Assembly: GCF_001590785.1 (NCBI RefSeq)
Contig: NZ_LTAO01000034.1
Span: 65,535 to 129,534, forward strand
DNA length: 64,000 nt
Reading direction: 5' to 3'
From: Alkalihalobacillus trypoxylicola
GTDB taxonomy: Bacteria > Bacillota > Bacilli > Bacillales > Bacillaceae_D
Shown here: positions 35,964-44,397 of the stretch, piece after piece
How positions within the stretch are numbered: position 1 is the first letter of the stretch
Layout: every line of letters begins with the position of its first letter
Position numbers and translations under genes: made by a program
The notes under the pieces: model-generated
The model's input: the letters and a program-made list of their open reading frames with translations, nothing else
What the model was told of the DNA's origin: nothing
Database searches by the model: none

Positions 35964-35990
35964 AGTCACTCTAATAGGGTGGCTTTTTTT
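35964..35990 (+). terminator. Terminator ahead of the terminase genes
   Basis: AGTCACTC pairs with GGGTGGCT, followed by seven T. It has the same hairpin type as 34239 and 45577. Confidence 0.8.
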
Positions 35991-36029
35991 ATGTTCTGAA
36001 TAGCAAGGAGTTGAGGGAAGTGAAATAAC

Positions 36030-36518
36030 ATGGCTAAAGGTAAATATCATGATTGGCTAACCGAAGAAGGATTGATAAAGATAGAGGGATGGGCGAGAGA
36101 CGGACTAACGGATGAACAAATCGCTCATAACATAGGGATTACTAAGAGTACATTGTATGAATGGAAGAATAAATACGCGGAGTTTTCGGACGCCTTAAAA
36201 AATGGTAAAGAGGTAGTGGATAGGCAAGTAGAGAATGCTTTGCTTAAGAGAGCGTTAGGGTTTCACTATCAAGAAGAGGTTGCCTTGCCGTCCGGTGTGG
36301 AGAAAGTCACAAGGTATGAAAAGCCAGACGTAACAGCCGCTATCTTTTGGCTTAAGAATAGAAAGCCTGAGACTTGGCGAAATAAAGAGAATGTGGATAT
36401 TGAGAAGATTAAGGCTGAGACTACTCTAACTAAAGCTAGAACTGAATTGATTAAAGGCGCTAAGAATGATACTAGCTTGATGGAAGCCCTTATTGATGTG
36501 GTGAAGAAAGATGATTAA
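36030..36518 (+). CDS. terS: Terminase small subunit
   Basis: This 162-residue protein has an N-terminal helix-turn-helix (DGLTDEQIAHNIGITKSTLYEWKNKY, about 28-53), then KEVVDRQVENALLKRALGFHYQEE and AIFWLKNRKPETWRNKENV, the usual small-subunit pattern. It recognises the packaging start on phage DNA and hands it to TerL. The RBS is AAGGAG...GGGAAG. It overlaps TerL by 8 bases. Confidence 0.93.
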   Translation: MAKGKYHDWLTEEGLIKIEGWARDGLTDEQIAHNIGITKSTLYEWKNKYAEFSDALKNGKEVVDRQVENALLKRALGFHYQEEVALPSGVEKVTRYEKPDVTAAIFWLKNRKPETWRNKENVDIEKIKAETTLTKARTELIKGAKNDTSLMEALIDVVKKDD

Positions 36519-37779
36519 GTTTTCACCTAAGCAACAGCAAATCATACAGGCTCCGTTTGATGTGACATTGGAAGTCAACGAGGGTACACCGAGAAGCTCA
36601 AAGACAACAGCGGGAGTATTTAGATACGCTCGTTATTTAATCATGTCTAAGGACGAGAATCACCTAATAGTCGCTTATAACCAAGAGCAAGCCTATCGTC
36701 TGTTCATGGAATGTGACGGCTTCGGACTCATTCATATATTCGGAAACAACGCTAAGATTAAGCATGATGAAAAAGGCGACCACTTGGAAGTACACACTCC
36801 TAACGGAGTCAAACGAGTGTACTATAAAGGTGGCGGTAAGTCAGATAGTGTAAAAGCTATTACTGGTATGTCATTGGGTTCTGTGGCATTTTGTGAGATT
36901 AACCTCTTGCATATGGATATGATACAAGAGTGCTTCCGTCGAACGTTTGCAGCTAAAGACAGGTATCACTTAGCGGACCTCAACCCACCTGCTCCTAATC
37001 ATCCTGTAATTAAAGAAGTATTCGAGGTACAAAAGACTCGTTGGGTACACTGGACGATTGACGATAACCCAATAATCACAGAAGAGAGAAAACAGGAGAT
37101 ATATGAAACGCTCAAAAAGAATCCGTATCTATTACAGCGAGATTGGTTCGGTAAGAGAGTTATCCCTAGTGGTGTCATATACAGCATGTTTGATATGGAT
37201 AAGAACATCATTCCTAAGCTCGAAGGAAAGAAGATGGAGTTATACTTTTCTGCTGATGGTGGTCAATCGGATGCGACGAGTTGTAGTTGTAACATTGTCA
37301 CAAGGTACGGAGGGCGAAACTTTAAACTTAATCGTGTGGCTCATTACTATCACAGTGGCGCCGATACAGGGCAAGTGAAAGCTATGAGTATATATGCAAG
37401 AGAACTTAAGCGGTTTATAGAGTGGTGTGAGAAGCGCTTCGACATGAGACGGTCGGAGTTTTTTGTCGATCCTGCTTGTAAATCATTACGAGAAGAATTG
37501 CACCTATTAGGAATAAGTACAAGTCCAGCTAACAATAACAGCAAAGATATCAAGGGTTCATCAAAAGGAATCGAAGTAGGAATTGAGCGTAAACAAAACC
37601 TACTAACAAATGAACAATTTGTATTGGTTGAAACATCCGAATACGACCATTACCACTTTTTAAAAGAGATTGGTATGTATGCGCGAGATGACAAAGGAAA
37701 GCCGATAGACGCAAACAACCACAGCTTAGATGAATCCAGATACGCAACAAACTATTTTTACAGAAGGTATATCAAGTAA
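36511..37779 (+). CDS. terL: Terminase large subunit, PBSX/SPP1 type
   Basis: This 422-residue packaging motor has an N-terminal ATPase (Walker A-like NEGTPRSSKTTAGVFRYARY, about 24-43; acidic Walker B region near LGSVAFCEINLLH) and a C-terminal RNase H-like nuclease (FSADGGQSDATSC near 247, and FFVDPACKSLREEL near 316). It pumps DNA into proheads and cuts concatemers, probably by headful packaging, as for relatives. It overlaps terS. Confidence 0.95.
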   Translation: MIKFSPKQQQIIQAPFDVTLEVNEGTPRSSKTTAGVFRYARYLIMSKDENHLIVAYNQEQAYRLFMECDGFGLIHIFGNNAKIKHDEKGDHLEVHTPNGVKRVYYKGGGKSDSVKAITGMSLGSVAFCEINLLHMDMIQECFRRTFAAKDRYHLADLNPPAPNHPVIKEVFEVQKTRWVHWTIDDNPIITEERKQEIYETLKKNPYLLQRDWFGKRVIPSGVIYSMFDMDKNIIPKLEGKKMELYFSADGGQSDATSCSCNIVTRYGGRNFKLNRVAHYYHSGADTGQVKAMSIYARELKRFIEWCEKRFDMRRSEFFVDPACKSLREELHLLGISTSPANNNSKDIKGSSKGIEVGIERKQNLLTNEQFVLVETSEYDHYHFLKEIGMYARDDKGKPIDANNHSLDESRYATNYFYRRYIK

Positions 37780-37791
37780 GGCGGTGAGGAT

Positions 37792-39270
37792 ATGTTTAAA
37801 CGTCTCATAAACGCATTGAAAGGAGGTTTGATTCGATTGGGGTTAATAAAGGCGCTTGGTGATGTGACCGAACACAAGGATATAGAAGTCAACAAAGAGA
37901 TGTTCGAAAAAATTGAGCTATGGAAAAACTTGTACAAGGGTTATCACAAACCGTGGCACAATATTGAGTACAACACGATTAAAGGTCCAGGCACAAGAGA
38001 TATGGAAACTCTCAATGTGGCAAAAGTAGCAGCTGCTGAAATGGCTAGCTTAGTGTTCAACGAAAAATGCAGTATCAGCATAGGTGATACAGGAACAGAA
38101 GATTTTATAGTTGAGCAATTCAACCATAACAAATTCAATAAACGTTTCCAAGATTACTTAGAGTATTCCTTCGCTCATGGCGGTATGGCGATAAAGCCGT
38201 ATATTGAGGATGGTCAGATAAAACTAACATTCGTCACTGCTGATTGTTGTATTCCTATATCGTGGAGTAATGACACCATCACAGAAATGGTATTCCCCAA
38301 CACATTCACGAAAAAAGGGAAGAGTTACACTCATTTAGAGTGGCATTTACGTGAAAATGGTTCGAACATCATCCGTAATGAGGTATACGAGTCTACGAAT
38401 GGTGATGATTTAGGCTATAAAGTCAGTTTAAGCGACCATTTCCCAGACTTAGAGGAAGAAGTAGTTATCCCTATCAAACGTACTCTCTTCACCTATTTCA
38501 AGCCGAATACAGCGAATAACATCGACACTCGTTCTCCATTGGGAATATCGCTGTTCGCTAATGCGCTCGATACAATGAAAGCTATCCATACAGCCTTTGA
38601 CTCATTTCATCGTGAGTTTAGGCTAGGGAAAAAGCGTATTTATGTGCCTGCTCATATGGTTAAGACTGTTATCGATGAACAAGGTGTTCCTGTAAGGTAC
38701 TTTGATGCTACAGATGAAGCTTATGAAGCATTTGGAGGTACCGAAGAGGGAGATAAGATACAAGAAAGTATCATCGAGCTAAGAGTAGAGGAACACATAT
38801 CAGGTATTAACGCACTGTTGAACCTCTACGCTATGCAGACAGGCTTTTCTGGGGGAGCCTTTACATTTGATGGCAATAGCATGAAAACAGCTACTGAGGT
38901 CGTTTCTGAGCAATCTAAGACATTCAAGAGTAAGCAGTCACATGAAACTATCATCGAGTCGGGATTACAAGACCTCATATATACCATATTAGAGCTTGCT
39001 AATTGGGGCAGCATTTATAAAAACAGTGGCAATTTTGATATAACGGTAGGTTTTGATGATTCGATTGCAGAGGATAAAGGTTCTGAGATAAAACAACAGA
39101 TTCAACTAGTGACTAGTAACCTGCAATCTAAAAAGAGAGCGATTATGAGAATACATGATGTCACAGAAAAAGAAGCTCTTGAAATATTAACCGAGATAAA
39201 CGAAGAGAACAAGGTGAACTTACTTCCTCAAACCAATGAGGAATCTCTCTTATATGGAGCTATTGAGTAA
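37792..39270 (+). CDS. Portal protein, SPP1/A118 family
   Basis: This 492-residue protein forms the dodecameric gate for DNA in the capsid vertex. Recognised from size, place after TerL, and the segments YHKPWHNIEYNTIKGPG, AKVAAAEMASLVFNEKCSISI and GAFTFDGNSMKTATEV. The RBS is AAGGCGGTGAGG. The stop overlaps the next ATG (TAATG). Confidence 0.9.
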   Translation: MFKRLINALKGGLIRLGLIKALGDVTEHKDIEVNKEMFEKIELWKNLYKGYHKPWHNIEYNTIKGPGTRDMETLNVAKVAAAEMASLVFNEKCSISIGDTGTEDFIVEQFNHNKFNKRFQDYLEYSFAHGGMAIKPYIEDGQIKLTFVTADCCIPISWSNDTITEMVFPNTFTKKGKSYTHLEWHLRENGSNIIRNEVYESTNGDDLGYKVSLSDHFPDLEEEVVIPIKRTLFTYFKPNTANNIDTRSPLGISLFANALDTMKAIHTAFDSFHREFRLGKKRIYVPAHMVKTVIDEQGVPVRYFDATDEAYEAFGGTEEGDKIQESIIELRVEEHISGINALLNLYAMQTGFSGGAFTFDGNSMKTATEVVSEQSKTFKSKQSHETIIESGLQDLIYTILELANWGSIYKNSGNFDITVGFDDSIAEDKGSEIKQQIQLVTSNLQSKKRAIMRIHDVTEKEALEILTEINEENKVNLLPQTNEESLLYGAIE

Positions 39271-40385
39271 TGGCTAGTCCTAAGATTACACCTAATGAGA
39301 TATTTAAGAGGTCGCAGAGTGTAAAACATATATATGCTTCTTTAGAGGATGAAATCTTTCAGCTTATAGCTAGGACTTTACGAACACCTCAGAATTATGA
39401 TGATGTACTTCAATGGCAAGTAGAGAAGATGAATGATTTACACATGATTAATAGGCGTACGGTCACTGAACTATCGAAGGCGACAGGATTAGCAGAAAAG
39501 GAAATAGAAAAGGCGATACGAGATGTGGCTTACGGCTCTATAGAGGATATAGACAATCAACTAAAGTCGCACTATCAAACGTTACCGGTTCCTAGTCACG
39601 TTGACCAGATTATTGATACATTTGCAAACAGAGCTATGAGAGACTACCAAAACTTTGTTAATCAATCACTCATTACAACCTCATATGGAGTGGGAACAGC
39701 TACACAAACCTATCAAAGAATTATCGAGCAATCCACAGCTAAGGTATTAGGTGGAACGATGACCATTAACAAGGCAGTCACTCAAACTGTTATTGAGTGG
39801 GGAGAGAAAGGTCTTGATAGTGGGTTTAAAGATAAAGGTGGGCGTATATGGAATGTTCAAACATATGCAGAATCAGTTATAAGAACATCTGTAAACAACA
39901 CCTATAACGACTTAAGAACATCACGAATGAGAGATTACGACATCGATTTAGTGTTAGTAAACAGCTATCCAGATGCAAGGGAAGCTTGTTCGCAAATACA
40001 AGGTAATGTCTGTTCTATGAGTAACCCTTCTAGTAACCCTAATTATCCAAGTATCTATGAGTTTGGCTATGGCACTCCTGGAGGAATAAGGGGTGTTAAT
40101 TGTCGTCACATCCTCTACCCATTCATAGAAGGTGTGAATATTAACAATCAACCGCAATATAACGAACACCAAGCGCAAGAAAAAGCCGAGATTGTCAAAA
40201 AACAACGCTATTACGAACGTGAGATACGTAAGAATAAGCGTTCTTTGTCGTTGGCTGAGACAATGGGCGATGAAGATGAAATCTTAAAGTACAAGCATCG
40301 AGTGAGAACAAGACAGGCGCAGATAAGAGAGTTTATCAGCGAAAACAACTTACCTCGAAGATACGACAGAGAAAGAGCTTCGTAA
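39270..40385 (+). CDS. Minor head protein, SPP1 gp7-like
   Basis: This 371-residue protein has the head-morphogenesis domain: a helical N-part, then TYAESVIRTSVNNTYNDLRTSRM (about 199-221), and a cysteine/histidine set (ACSQIQGNVCSM, then GTPGGIRGVNCRHILYPF) typical of A118-type minor capsid proteins. A few copies probably enter the capsid with DNA or help portal assembly. It starts one base inside the portal stop. Confidence 0.88.
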   Translation: MASPKITPNEIFKRSQSVKHIYASLEDEIFQLIARTLRTPQNYDDVLQWQVEKMNDLHMINRRTVTELSKATGLAEKEIEKAIRDVAYGSIEDIDNQLKSHYQTLPVPSHVDQIIDTFANRAMRDYQNFVNQSLITTSYGVGTATQTYQRIIEQSTAKVLGGTMTINKAVTQTVIEWGEKGLDSGFKDKGGRIWNVQTYAESVIRTSVNNTYNDLRTSRMRDYDIDLVLVNSYPDAREACSQIQGNVCSMSNPSSNPNYPSIYEFGYGTPGGIRGVNCRHILYPFIEGVNINNQPQYNEHQAQEKAEIVKKQRYYEREIRKNKRSLSLAETMGDEDEILKYKHRVRTRQAQIREFISENNLPRRYDRERAS

Positions 40386-40480
40386 TATCTCGTCTTTTTA
40401 CCATTTGCAGACGTTAAAGAATCAAAGGGGTGTCGTGGTCGTTACCACGTAAAAAAACGTAACCAATGGAGGGAATATAG
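40386..40480 (+). promoter_or_regulatory. Hairpin leader ahead of the scaffold gene
   Basis: CGTGGT and ACCACG (40434 and 40444) pair around CGTT, or GTTAC (40441) with GTAAC (40458) in an alternative fold just ahead of AATGGAGGG. Scaffold protein is needed in high amounts, so a leader controlling translation is possible. Function inferred only. Confidence 0.4.
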
Positions 40481-41077
40481 ATGAAACGAGAATTTTTAAA
40501 AGGTTTAGGGTTGGAAGATGAAGTAATTGACAAGGTAATGGCTGAACATGGCAGTACCGTTAACAAAACGAAAGATGATTTACAATCGGTGACGACTGAA
40601 CGAGATAATCTTAAGGGGCAATTAACGGACCGTGACAAACAACTAGAAACCTTGAAATCAAAAGCAACAGGAAATGAAGAATTACTTCAACAAATTGACC
40701 AACTCAAACAGGACAACAAGGAAGCGGCTGATGATTGGAAAGCTCAATTAGATAAGCAATCCTTTGATTTTGCTCTTGATAAAGCTCTAACTAGCGCAAA
40801 GGTTCGCAATTCTAAGGCGGCTAAGGCTTTACTTGATGTAGAAAATATCAAACTTGATGGCGATAAGCTAACAGGATTAGATGACCAATTAACCGCACTG
40901 AAAGAGAGTGACGGTTATTTATTTGCAGAGGAAGGTGCGCCGGGTAAGTGGACAAACGGAAAGCATCATAGTGGTGGAGGAATAACAGTAGATGATTTTA
41001 AAAAGCTTAGTTATGCCGGCCGCATCAAATTAAAAAAGGATAACCCTACTAAGTACAATGAATTAGCAGGGAAATAG
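40481..41077 (+). CDS. GP20-type scaffold protein
   Basis: This 198-residue protein has a long coiled coil (about 28-95; TTERDNLKGQLTDRDKQLETL, then LLQQIDQLKQDN), a conserved SFDFALDKALTSAKVRNSKAAKALLD stretch (about 104-129) and a C-terminal capsid-binding part. It guides capsid assembly and leaves before packaging. AATGGAGGG precedes the ATG. It is followed by the capsid gene as in A118 and SPP1. Confidence 0.92.
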   Translation: MKREFLKGLGLEDEVIDKVMAEHGSTVNKTKDDLQSVTTERDNLKGQLTDRDKQLETLKSKATGNEELLQQIDQLKQDNKEAADDWKAQLDKQSFDFALDKALTSAKVRNSKAAKALLDVENIKLDGDKLTGLDDQLTALKESDGYLFAEEGAPGKWTNGKHHSGGGITVDDFKKLSYAGRIKLKKDNPTKYNELAGK

Positions 41078-41089
41078 GAGGAAATACAA

Positions 41090-41950
41090 ATGAAAAAGAA
41101 AAACTTTTTACCAATGAATTTGCAGCATTTTGCACAAACACGTTTAGAAAATATGGTAGACCCAGAAGTAATGGCAGATATGATTTCCGCAGAATTAGAG
41201 GATGCAATTCGTTTCGCTCCATTAGCGAATGTAGACCGCACTTTAGTGGGGCGTCCAGGTAGTACAGTTACTGTACCTCGTTTTCATTATATCGGTGATG
41301 CTGAAGATGTAGCAGAAGGCGCAGCAATTGATTTAGCGTTGCTTGAAACTTCTACAGAGGACTTTACTATTAAGAAAGCGGGTAAAGGGGTAGAACTTAC
41401 AGATGAAGCTGTATTAAGCGGTTATGGCGACCCAATGGGAGAAGCGGCTCGTCAATTACGTATGGCCATTGCGAATAAAGTAGATAACGATGTATTAGAA
41501 GCTCTTGATACAACGACATTAATTTATAACTCAGCAGATGGGATTTCATTTGATGCTGTAGATGCAGCGCAAGGTATTTTTAATGATGAGGACCAATCAG
41601 CGATGGTATTACTAGTAAATCCTGCTGATGCAGCAGCTTTACGTAAATCAGCAGGCGATAACTGGACTCGTGCTTCTGACTTAGGGGATAGAGTGTTAGT
41701 ATCTGGTGTGTTTGGAGAGGTATTAGGTGCTCAAATTATCCGTTCTCGTAAAGTAACGCAAGGTGAAGCTTACCTTGTTAAAGCGGGTGCATTGGCTATC
41801 TACTTAAAACGAGATATCGATGTAGAAGCAGACCGAGATATCGTTCATAAATCGACAGTTATGACAGCTGACCAACATTATGGAGCTCACCTCTATGACG
41901 AATCGAAAGCAGTTAAAATTACCACTACAAGCGGAGGGGGCGAGGGGTAA
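41090..41950 (+). CDS. Major capsid protein, N4-gp56-like family
   Basis: This 286-residue HK97-fold protein has a short N-terminal part (NLQHFAQTRLENMVDPEVMA), then RVG-like strand (RTLVGRPGSTVTVPRFHYIG), AGKGVELTDEAVLSGYGDPM and a late segment LAIYLKRDIDVEADRDIVHKS. AGGAGG precedes the ATG. There is no large cleaved N-terminal delta domain, in keeping with a separate scaffold gene. The end is Gly-rich. Confidence 0.93.
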   Translation: MKKKNFLPMNLQHFAQTRLENMVDPEVMADMISAELEDAIRFAPLANVDRTLVGRPGSTVTVPRFHYIGDAEDVAEGAAIDLALLETSTEDFTIKKAGKGVELTDEAVLSGYGDPMGEAARQLRMAIANKVDNDVLEALDTTTLIYNSADGISFDAVDAAQGIFNDEDQSAMVLLVNPADAAALRKSAGDNWTRASDLGDRVLVSGVFGEVLGAQIIRSRKVTQGEAYLVKAGALAIYLKRDIDVEADRDIVHKSTVMTADQHYGAHLYDESKAVKITTTSGGGEG

Positions 41951-42051
41951 TGATTCTCTCTCGTTACAAGCTTAAGCAGAACAAGAAAAAAGAGGTAGTT
42001 GCTAAACCGAAGCCTAAGCGGAAGAAGAAAAAGAAAAAAGAAGGTGAGTAA
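41950..42051 (+). CDS. Lysine-rich 33-residue phage protein
   Basis: A short frame between capsid and connector genes; its ATG overlaps the capsid stop (TAATG) and its stop abuts the connector ATG. About half of all residues are Lys or Arg (KLKQNKKKEVV, then KPKPKRKKKKKKEGE). Frame, overlap and tight spacing support a true gene. It may bind DNA or the capsid interior, by inference. Confidence 0.6.
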   Translation: MILSRYKLKQNKKKEVVAKPKPKRKKKKKKEGE

Positions 42052-42438
42052 ATGGCTTACCTAACCTATGAACAATATAAGGAAATGGGGTTTGTTGAAT
42101 TAGAGCAAGATGAATTTAACTCTTTATTGCCGAGGGCGAGTGACGAGATAGATAATGTCACTCGTCTTTTTTATCATTATCATGACATCGAATCAGACCA
42201 TCCCATTCGTAGAAATATGTTCCGAAAAGCGATAGGCGCTCAGATTGATTATTTTCACGAATTAGGCTCGACAACAACAGAGGGTATCAATACACCCGTT
42301 TCCGTTACAATCGGTCGTACAAGTCAATCTGAAGGCGCATATGCGACGAATAAGAGTAAGAACATCGTTTCTAGTGATGCATTGAGGTATTTATACAATG
42401 TCGGATTAGTTAACCGAGTGATTGGAGTGAGGGGATGA
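42052..42438 (+). CDS. Head-tail connector, SPP1 gp15-like
   Basis: This 128-residue helical protein (YLTYEQYKEMGFVELEQDEF, then FRKAIGAQIDYFHELGSTT) is the first of the head completion genes. In SPP1, gp15 is the adaptor ring bound to the portal. The order capsid, adaptor, stopper, terminator is kept here. GAAGGTGAG precedes the ATG. Confidence 0.82.
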   Translation: MAYLTYEQYKEMGFVELEQDEFNSLLPRASDEIDNVTRLFYHYHDIESDHPIRRNMFRKAIGAQIDYFHELGSTTTEGINTPVSVTIGRTSQSEGAYATNKSKNIVSSDALRYLYNVGLVNRVIGVRG

Positions 42439-42776
42439 GAGTAAAACCTTTGCCTAAATCATGGTTAATACACTCTATGACGTATGAAGAATATGTAAAG
42501 CGTGATGACTGGGGGAATGAAGGTTATGGACCTCTAGTTATCATTAATCACGTTCGTTTCGATAACAAGACCGTATTCAGTCGTGATAATACTCAAAATA
42601 GGATTGTAGCCGAAGGAGTCATCTATGTGGATGCTCGTCACAGTACACCTCTACAAGAGTTTAAAGAGCGTTCAAGGATAAATGTCAACGGTAAGAGGTA
42701 TGTGCTTCAAAAGGTCATTCCTTGCTACCATCCAGAAAAGAATGAGATACGTCACTATGAATTGGAAGTGATTTAA
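42435..42776 (+). CDS. Minor capsid protein, head-tail stopper type
   Basis: This 113-residue beta-rich protein (KPLPKSWLIHSMTYEEYV start; later NRIVAEGVIYVDARHSTP) overlaps the adaptor gene by four bases. Place and size match the Minor_capsid_1/gp16-like stopper that keeps DNA in the head. Confidence 0.78.
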   Translation: MRVKPLPKSWLIHSMTYEEYVKRDDWGNEGYGPLVIINHVRFDNKTVFSRDNTQNRIVAEGVIYVDARHSTPLQEFKERSRINVNGKRYVLQKVIPCYHPEKNEIRHYELEVI

Positions 42777-43099
42777 TGTCTATTAGAATCAGAAAAGACA
42801 TAAAACAAATCAAACCACGATTAGATGGAATGATTTCAAAAGGGCAATTCGCTCTTACGAATCAAGCTCATGCCGATATGAACCTGTATGTACCTATGAG
42901 AAGTAGCGATTTGCGTAATCAATCCTCTATCTCTCCCGATGGGAAGTCAGTCACATGGAACGCACCTTATTCCAAGAAGCAATATTATAATGTTGGTGCG
43001 AATTATACGACTCCTGGTACTGGTCCGAGATGGGATTTAAAAGCAACAGGTATTCATAGTAGGCAATGGCAAGAAGTATCAAAGAGGGCGATGAGATGA
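42776..43099 (+). CDS. Minor capsid protein 2 family
   Basis: This 107-residue protein (NQAHADMNLYVPMRSSDLRNQSSIS, then YNVGANYTTPGTGPRWDLKA) has the typical HK97-gp10-like pattern with Pro-His-Asn rich middle. It joins head and tail. The start shares one base with the previous stop. Confidence 0.8.
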   Translation: MSIRIRKDIKQIKPRLDGMISKGQFALTNQAHADMNLYVPMRSSDLRNQSSISPDGKSVTWNAPYSKKQYYNVGANYTTPGTGPRWDLKATGIHSRQWQEVSKRAMR

Positions 43100-43488
43100 G
43101 TTTAGATTTCTTAGACATATTAAACAATAAGATTAATGAATTAAACCTCTATGCAAGGTCAACGATTGGTTTATTAGGCGAAGAGGATAGCATATCTATA
43201 ATGGCTATGCCTGGTGGAGCTGAGGTTGTTTATTATAGCGGCGTAAGAGATAAAGACTATCAAATTCAAGTGAATGCGAAAAGTCAAAATCAATTAAACT
43301 GTTTCAACGCCCTGACCACTATCTATCAAACATTAGAGAGATTGAATGAATTACCGAGTTCAAACGGTAGTTATTCTTTTGATTCGATTAATATTACGTC
43401 TTTGCCGTCATTGGTTAATCAAAACGAGCAGGGGTATTACGAATTTGCGCTATCTATTAGTGCGAAAATTACAATTTACAAGGAGTGA
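43096..43488 (+). CDS. Minor capsid protein 3 / tail terminator
   Basis: This 130-residue protein starts at 43096, overlapping the previous stop (ATGA), with AGAGGGCG before it. Key words: GEEDSISIMAMPGGAEVVYYSGVRDKDYQIQV (broken here into its two strands) and LPSLVNQNEQGYYEFALSI. It fits the tail terminator (gp17-like) that stops tail tube growth. Confidence 0.8.
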   Translation: MSLDFLDILNNKINELNLYARSTIGLLGEEDSISIMAMPGGAEVVYYSGVRDKDYQIQVNAKSQNQLNCFNALTTIYQTLERLNELPSSNGSYSFDSINITSLPSLVNQNEQGYYEFALSISAKITIYKE

Positions 43489-43493
43489 TTAGT

Positions 43494-43937
43494 TTGGATA
43501 GAGTAAAAAATGCGTTAACAAGTTATTTTGTGGCTCCTTTGCCGACATCTCCAGGAACTGAACCGGAGTATCTAGAGTTAGGGAATTGGATTACTAGTGT
43601 GACGGACGATACGGACGAAACATCAGAAGCTATTGGTTATTACAGTGGTGACGGTAATCCAGAAACGGATGTAACGTCTCGTTTAGAACAATATTCGTTT
43701 GAAGGTACATTCGATAAGAATGACCCTGCTATGGCTTTTGTAGACAGCCGAAAAAGAGAAATAGGTCAAGGGCGAAAAATAATGTTCAAGATTGTTGAGG
43801 ATGATGGAACGGAAATTGAAGGTCCAGCAACATTGACTGTGCCAATTACAACTGGTGGAGAAGCAACGGAATTCAAAGCATTTAGCTGTACAATCGGTTT
43901 TAACCGTACACCTACCGTAACTGAGCCTACGCCCTAA
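43494..43937 (+). CDS. Major tail tube protein
   Basis: This 147-residue protein has the tail tube pattern: LGNWITSVTDDTDETSEAIGYYSGDGNPETDV, then SFEGTFDKNDPAMAFVDS and a beta-rich C-part ending FNRTPTVTEPTP. TTG at 43494 is chosen since AAGGAG lies 8 bases before; GTG at 43485 overlaps the RBS. The gene ends CCC-TAA, a +1 frameshift site in SPP1, where it yields a longer tail tube form. Here a shift would add 12 residues. Confidence 0.88.
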   Translation: MDRVKNALTSYFVAPLPTSPGTEPEYLELGNWITSVTDDTDETSEAIGYYSGDGNPETDVTSRLEQYSFEGTFDKNDPAMAFVDSRKREIGQGRKIMFKIVEDDGTEIEGPATLTVPITTGGEATEFKAFSCTIGFNRTPTVTEPTP

Positions 43938-43974
43938 TGTACCCCCTGTAGATGGGGGAGACGAAGAAAATTAA
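43932..43974 (+). other. Putative +1 programmed frameshift extension of the tail tube protein
   Basis: At the final codons CCC TAA the peptidyl-tRNA could slip from CCC to CCT. Reading would continue as AAT GTA CCC CCT ... and add NVPPVDGGDEEN before TAA at 43972. The same CCC-TAA slip is known in the SPP1 tail tube gene. A GGAGGG-TTCG-CCCTCC hairpin follows at 43975-43990. Confidence 0.6.
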
Positions 43975-43990
43975 GGAGGGTTCGCCCTCC
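43975..43990 (+). terminator. UUCG-loop hairpin after the tail tube gene
   Basis: GGAGGG and CCCTCC around TTCG. It is very stable but followed only by TACTATTTTA. It may reduce downstream transcription or protect the abundant tail tube mRNA. Confidence 0.55.
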
Positions 43991-44013
43991 TACTATTTTA
44001 AGGAGTGATGATA

Positions 44014-44397
44014 TTGGCTATTAAAATTAATACACAGAAAACGGAAATTCCTGTGCAGTTAGGAGAATTAACATTTACGATTGATGCATCTGACGAGTCT
44101 ATGAATAAATTAAACAAAACATATAAACAATTTAAAGAAGAAGCTCAATCTATGCAATCGAAAGAAAATTATGAGGAAGATTTAGAACAATCTAGAAAAA
44201 TGCTTAAAGGTGCGTATGATGCATTATTAGGAAAAGGGTCATTCGAAGAAGTATATAATCAAACACCTTCTCTTTTACTATTAGCTGATTATTTTGTGCA
44301 AATATGTGAGAGTTTAGATGAAGAGTTTAAAAAGATGGGAATTAAAAAATCCCAAGCCGATAAAGCGAAGAAATATCTTAAAAACAACAAAAAGTAG
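44014..44397 (+). CDS. Tail assembly chaperone, first of pair
   Basis: This protein of about 127 residues is mainly helical (YKQFKEEAQSMQSKENYEEDL, LLLLADYFVQICESLDEEFKKM) and lies between tail tube and tape measure genes, the normal place of the gpG-like chaperone. TTG at 44014 fits the RBS AAGGAG at about 9 bases; ATG at 44008 is also possible. It ends with TAG, and the next gene continues in the same frame without a gap. Confidence 0.7.
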   Translation: MAIKINTQKTEIPVQLGELTFTIDASDESMNKLNKTYKQFKEEAQSMQSKENYEEDLEQSRKMLKGAYDALLGKGSFEEVYNQTPSLLLLADYFVQICESLDEEFKKMGIKKSQADKAKKYLKNNKK

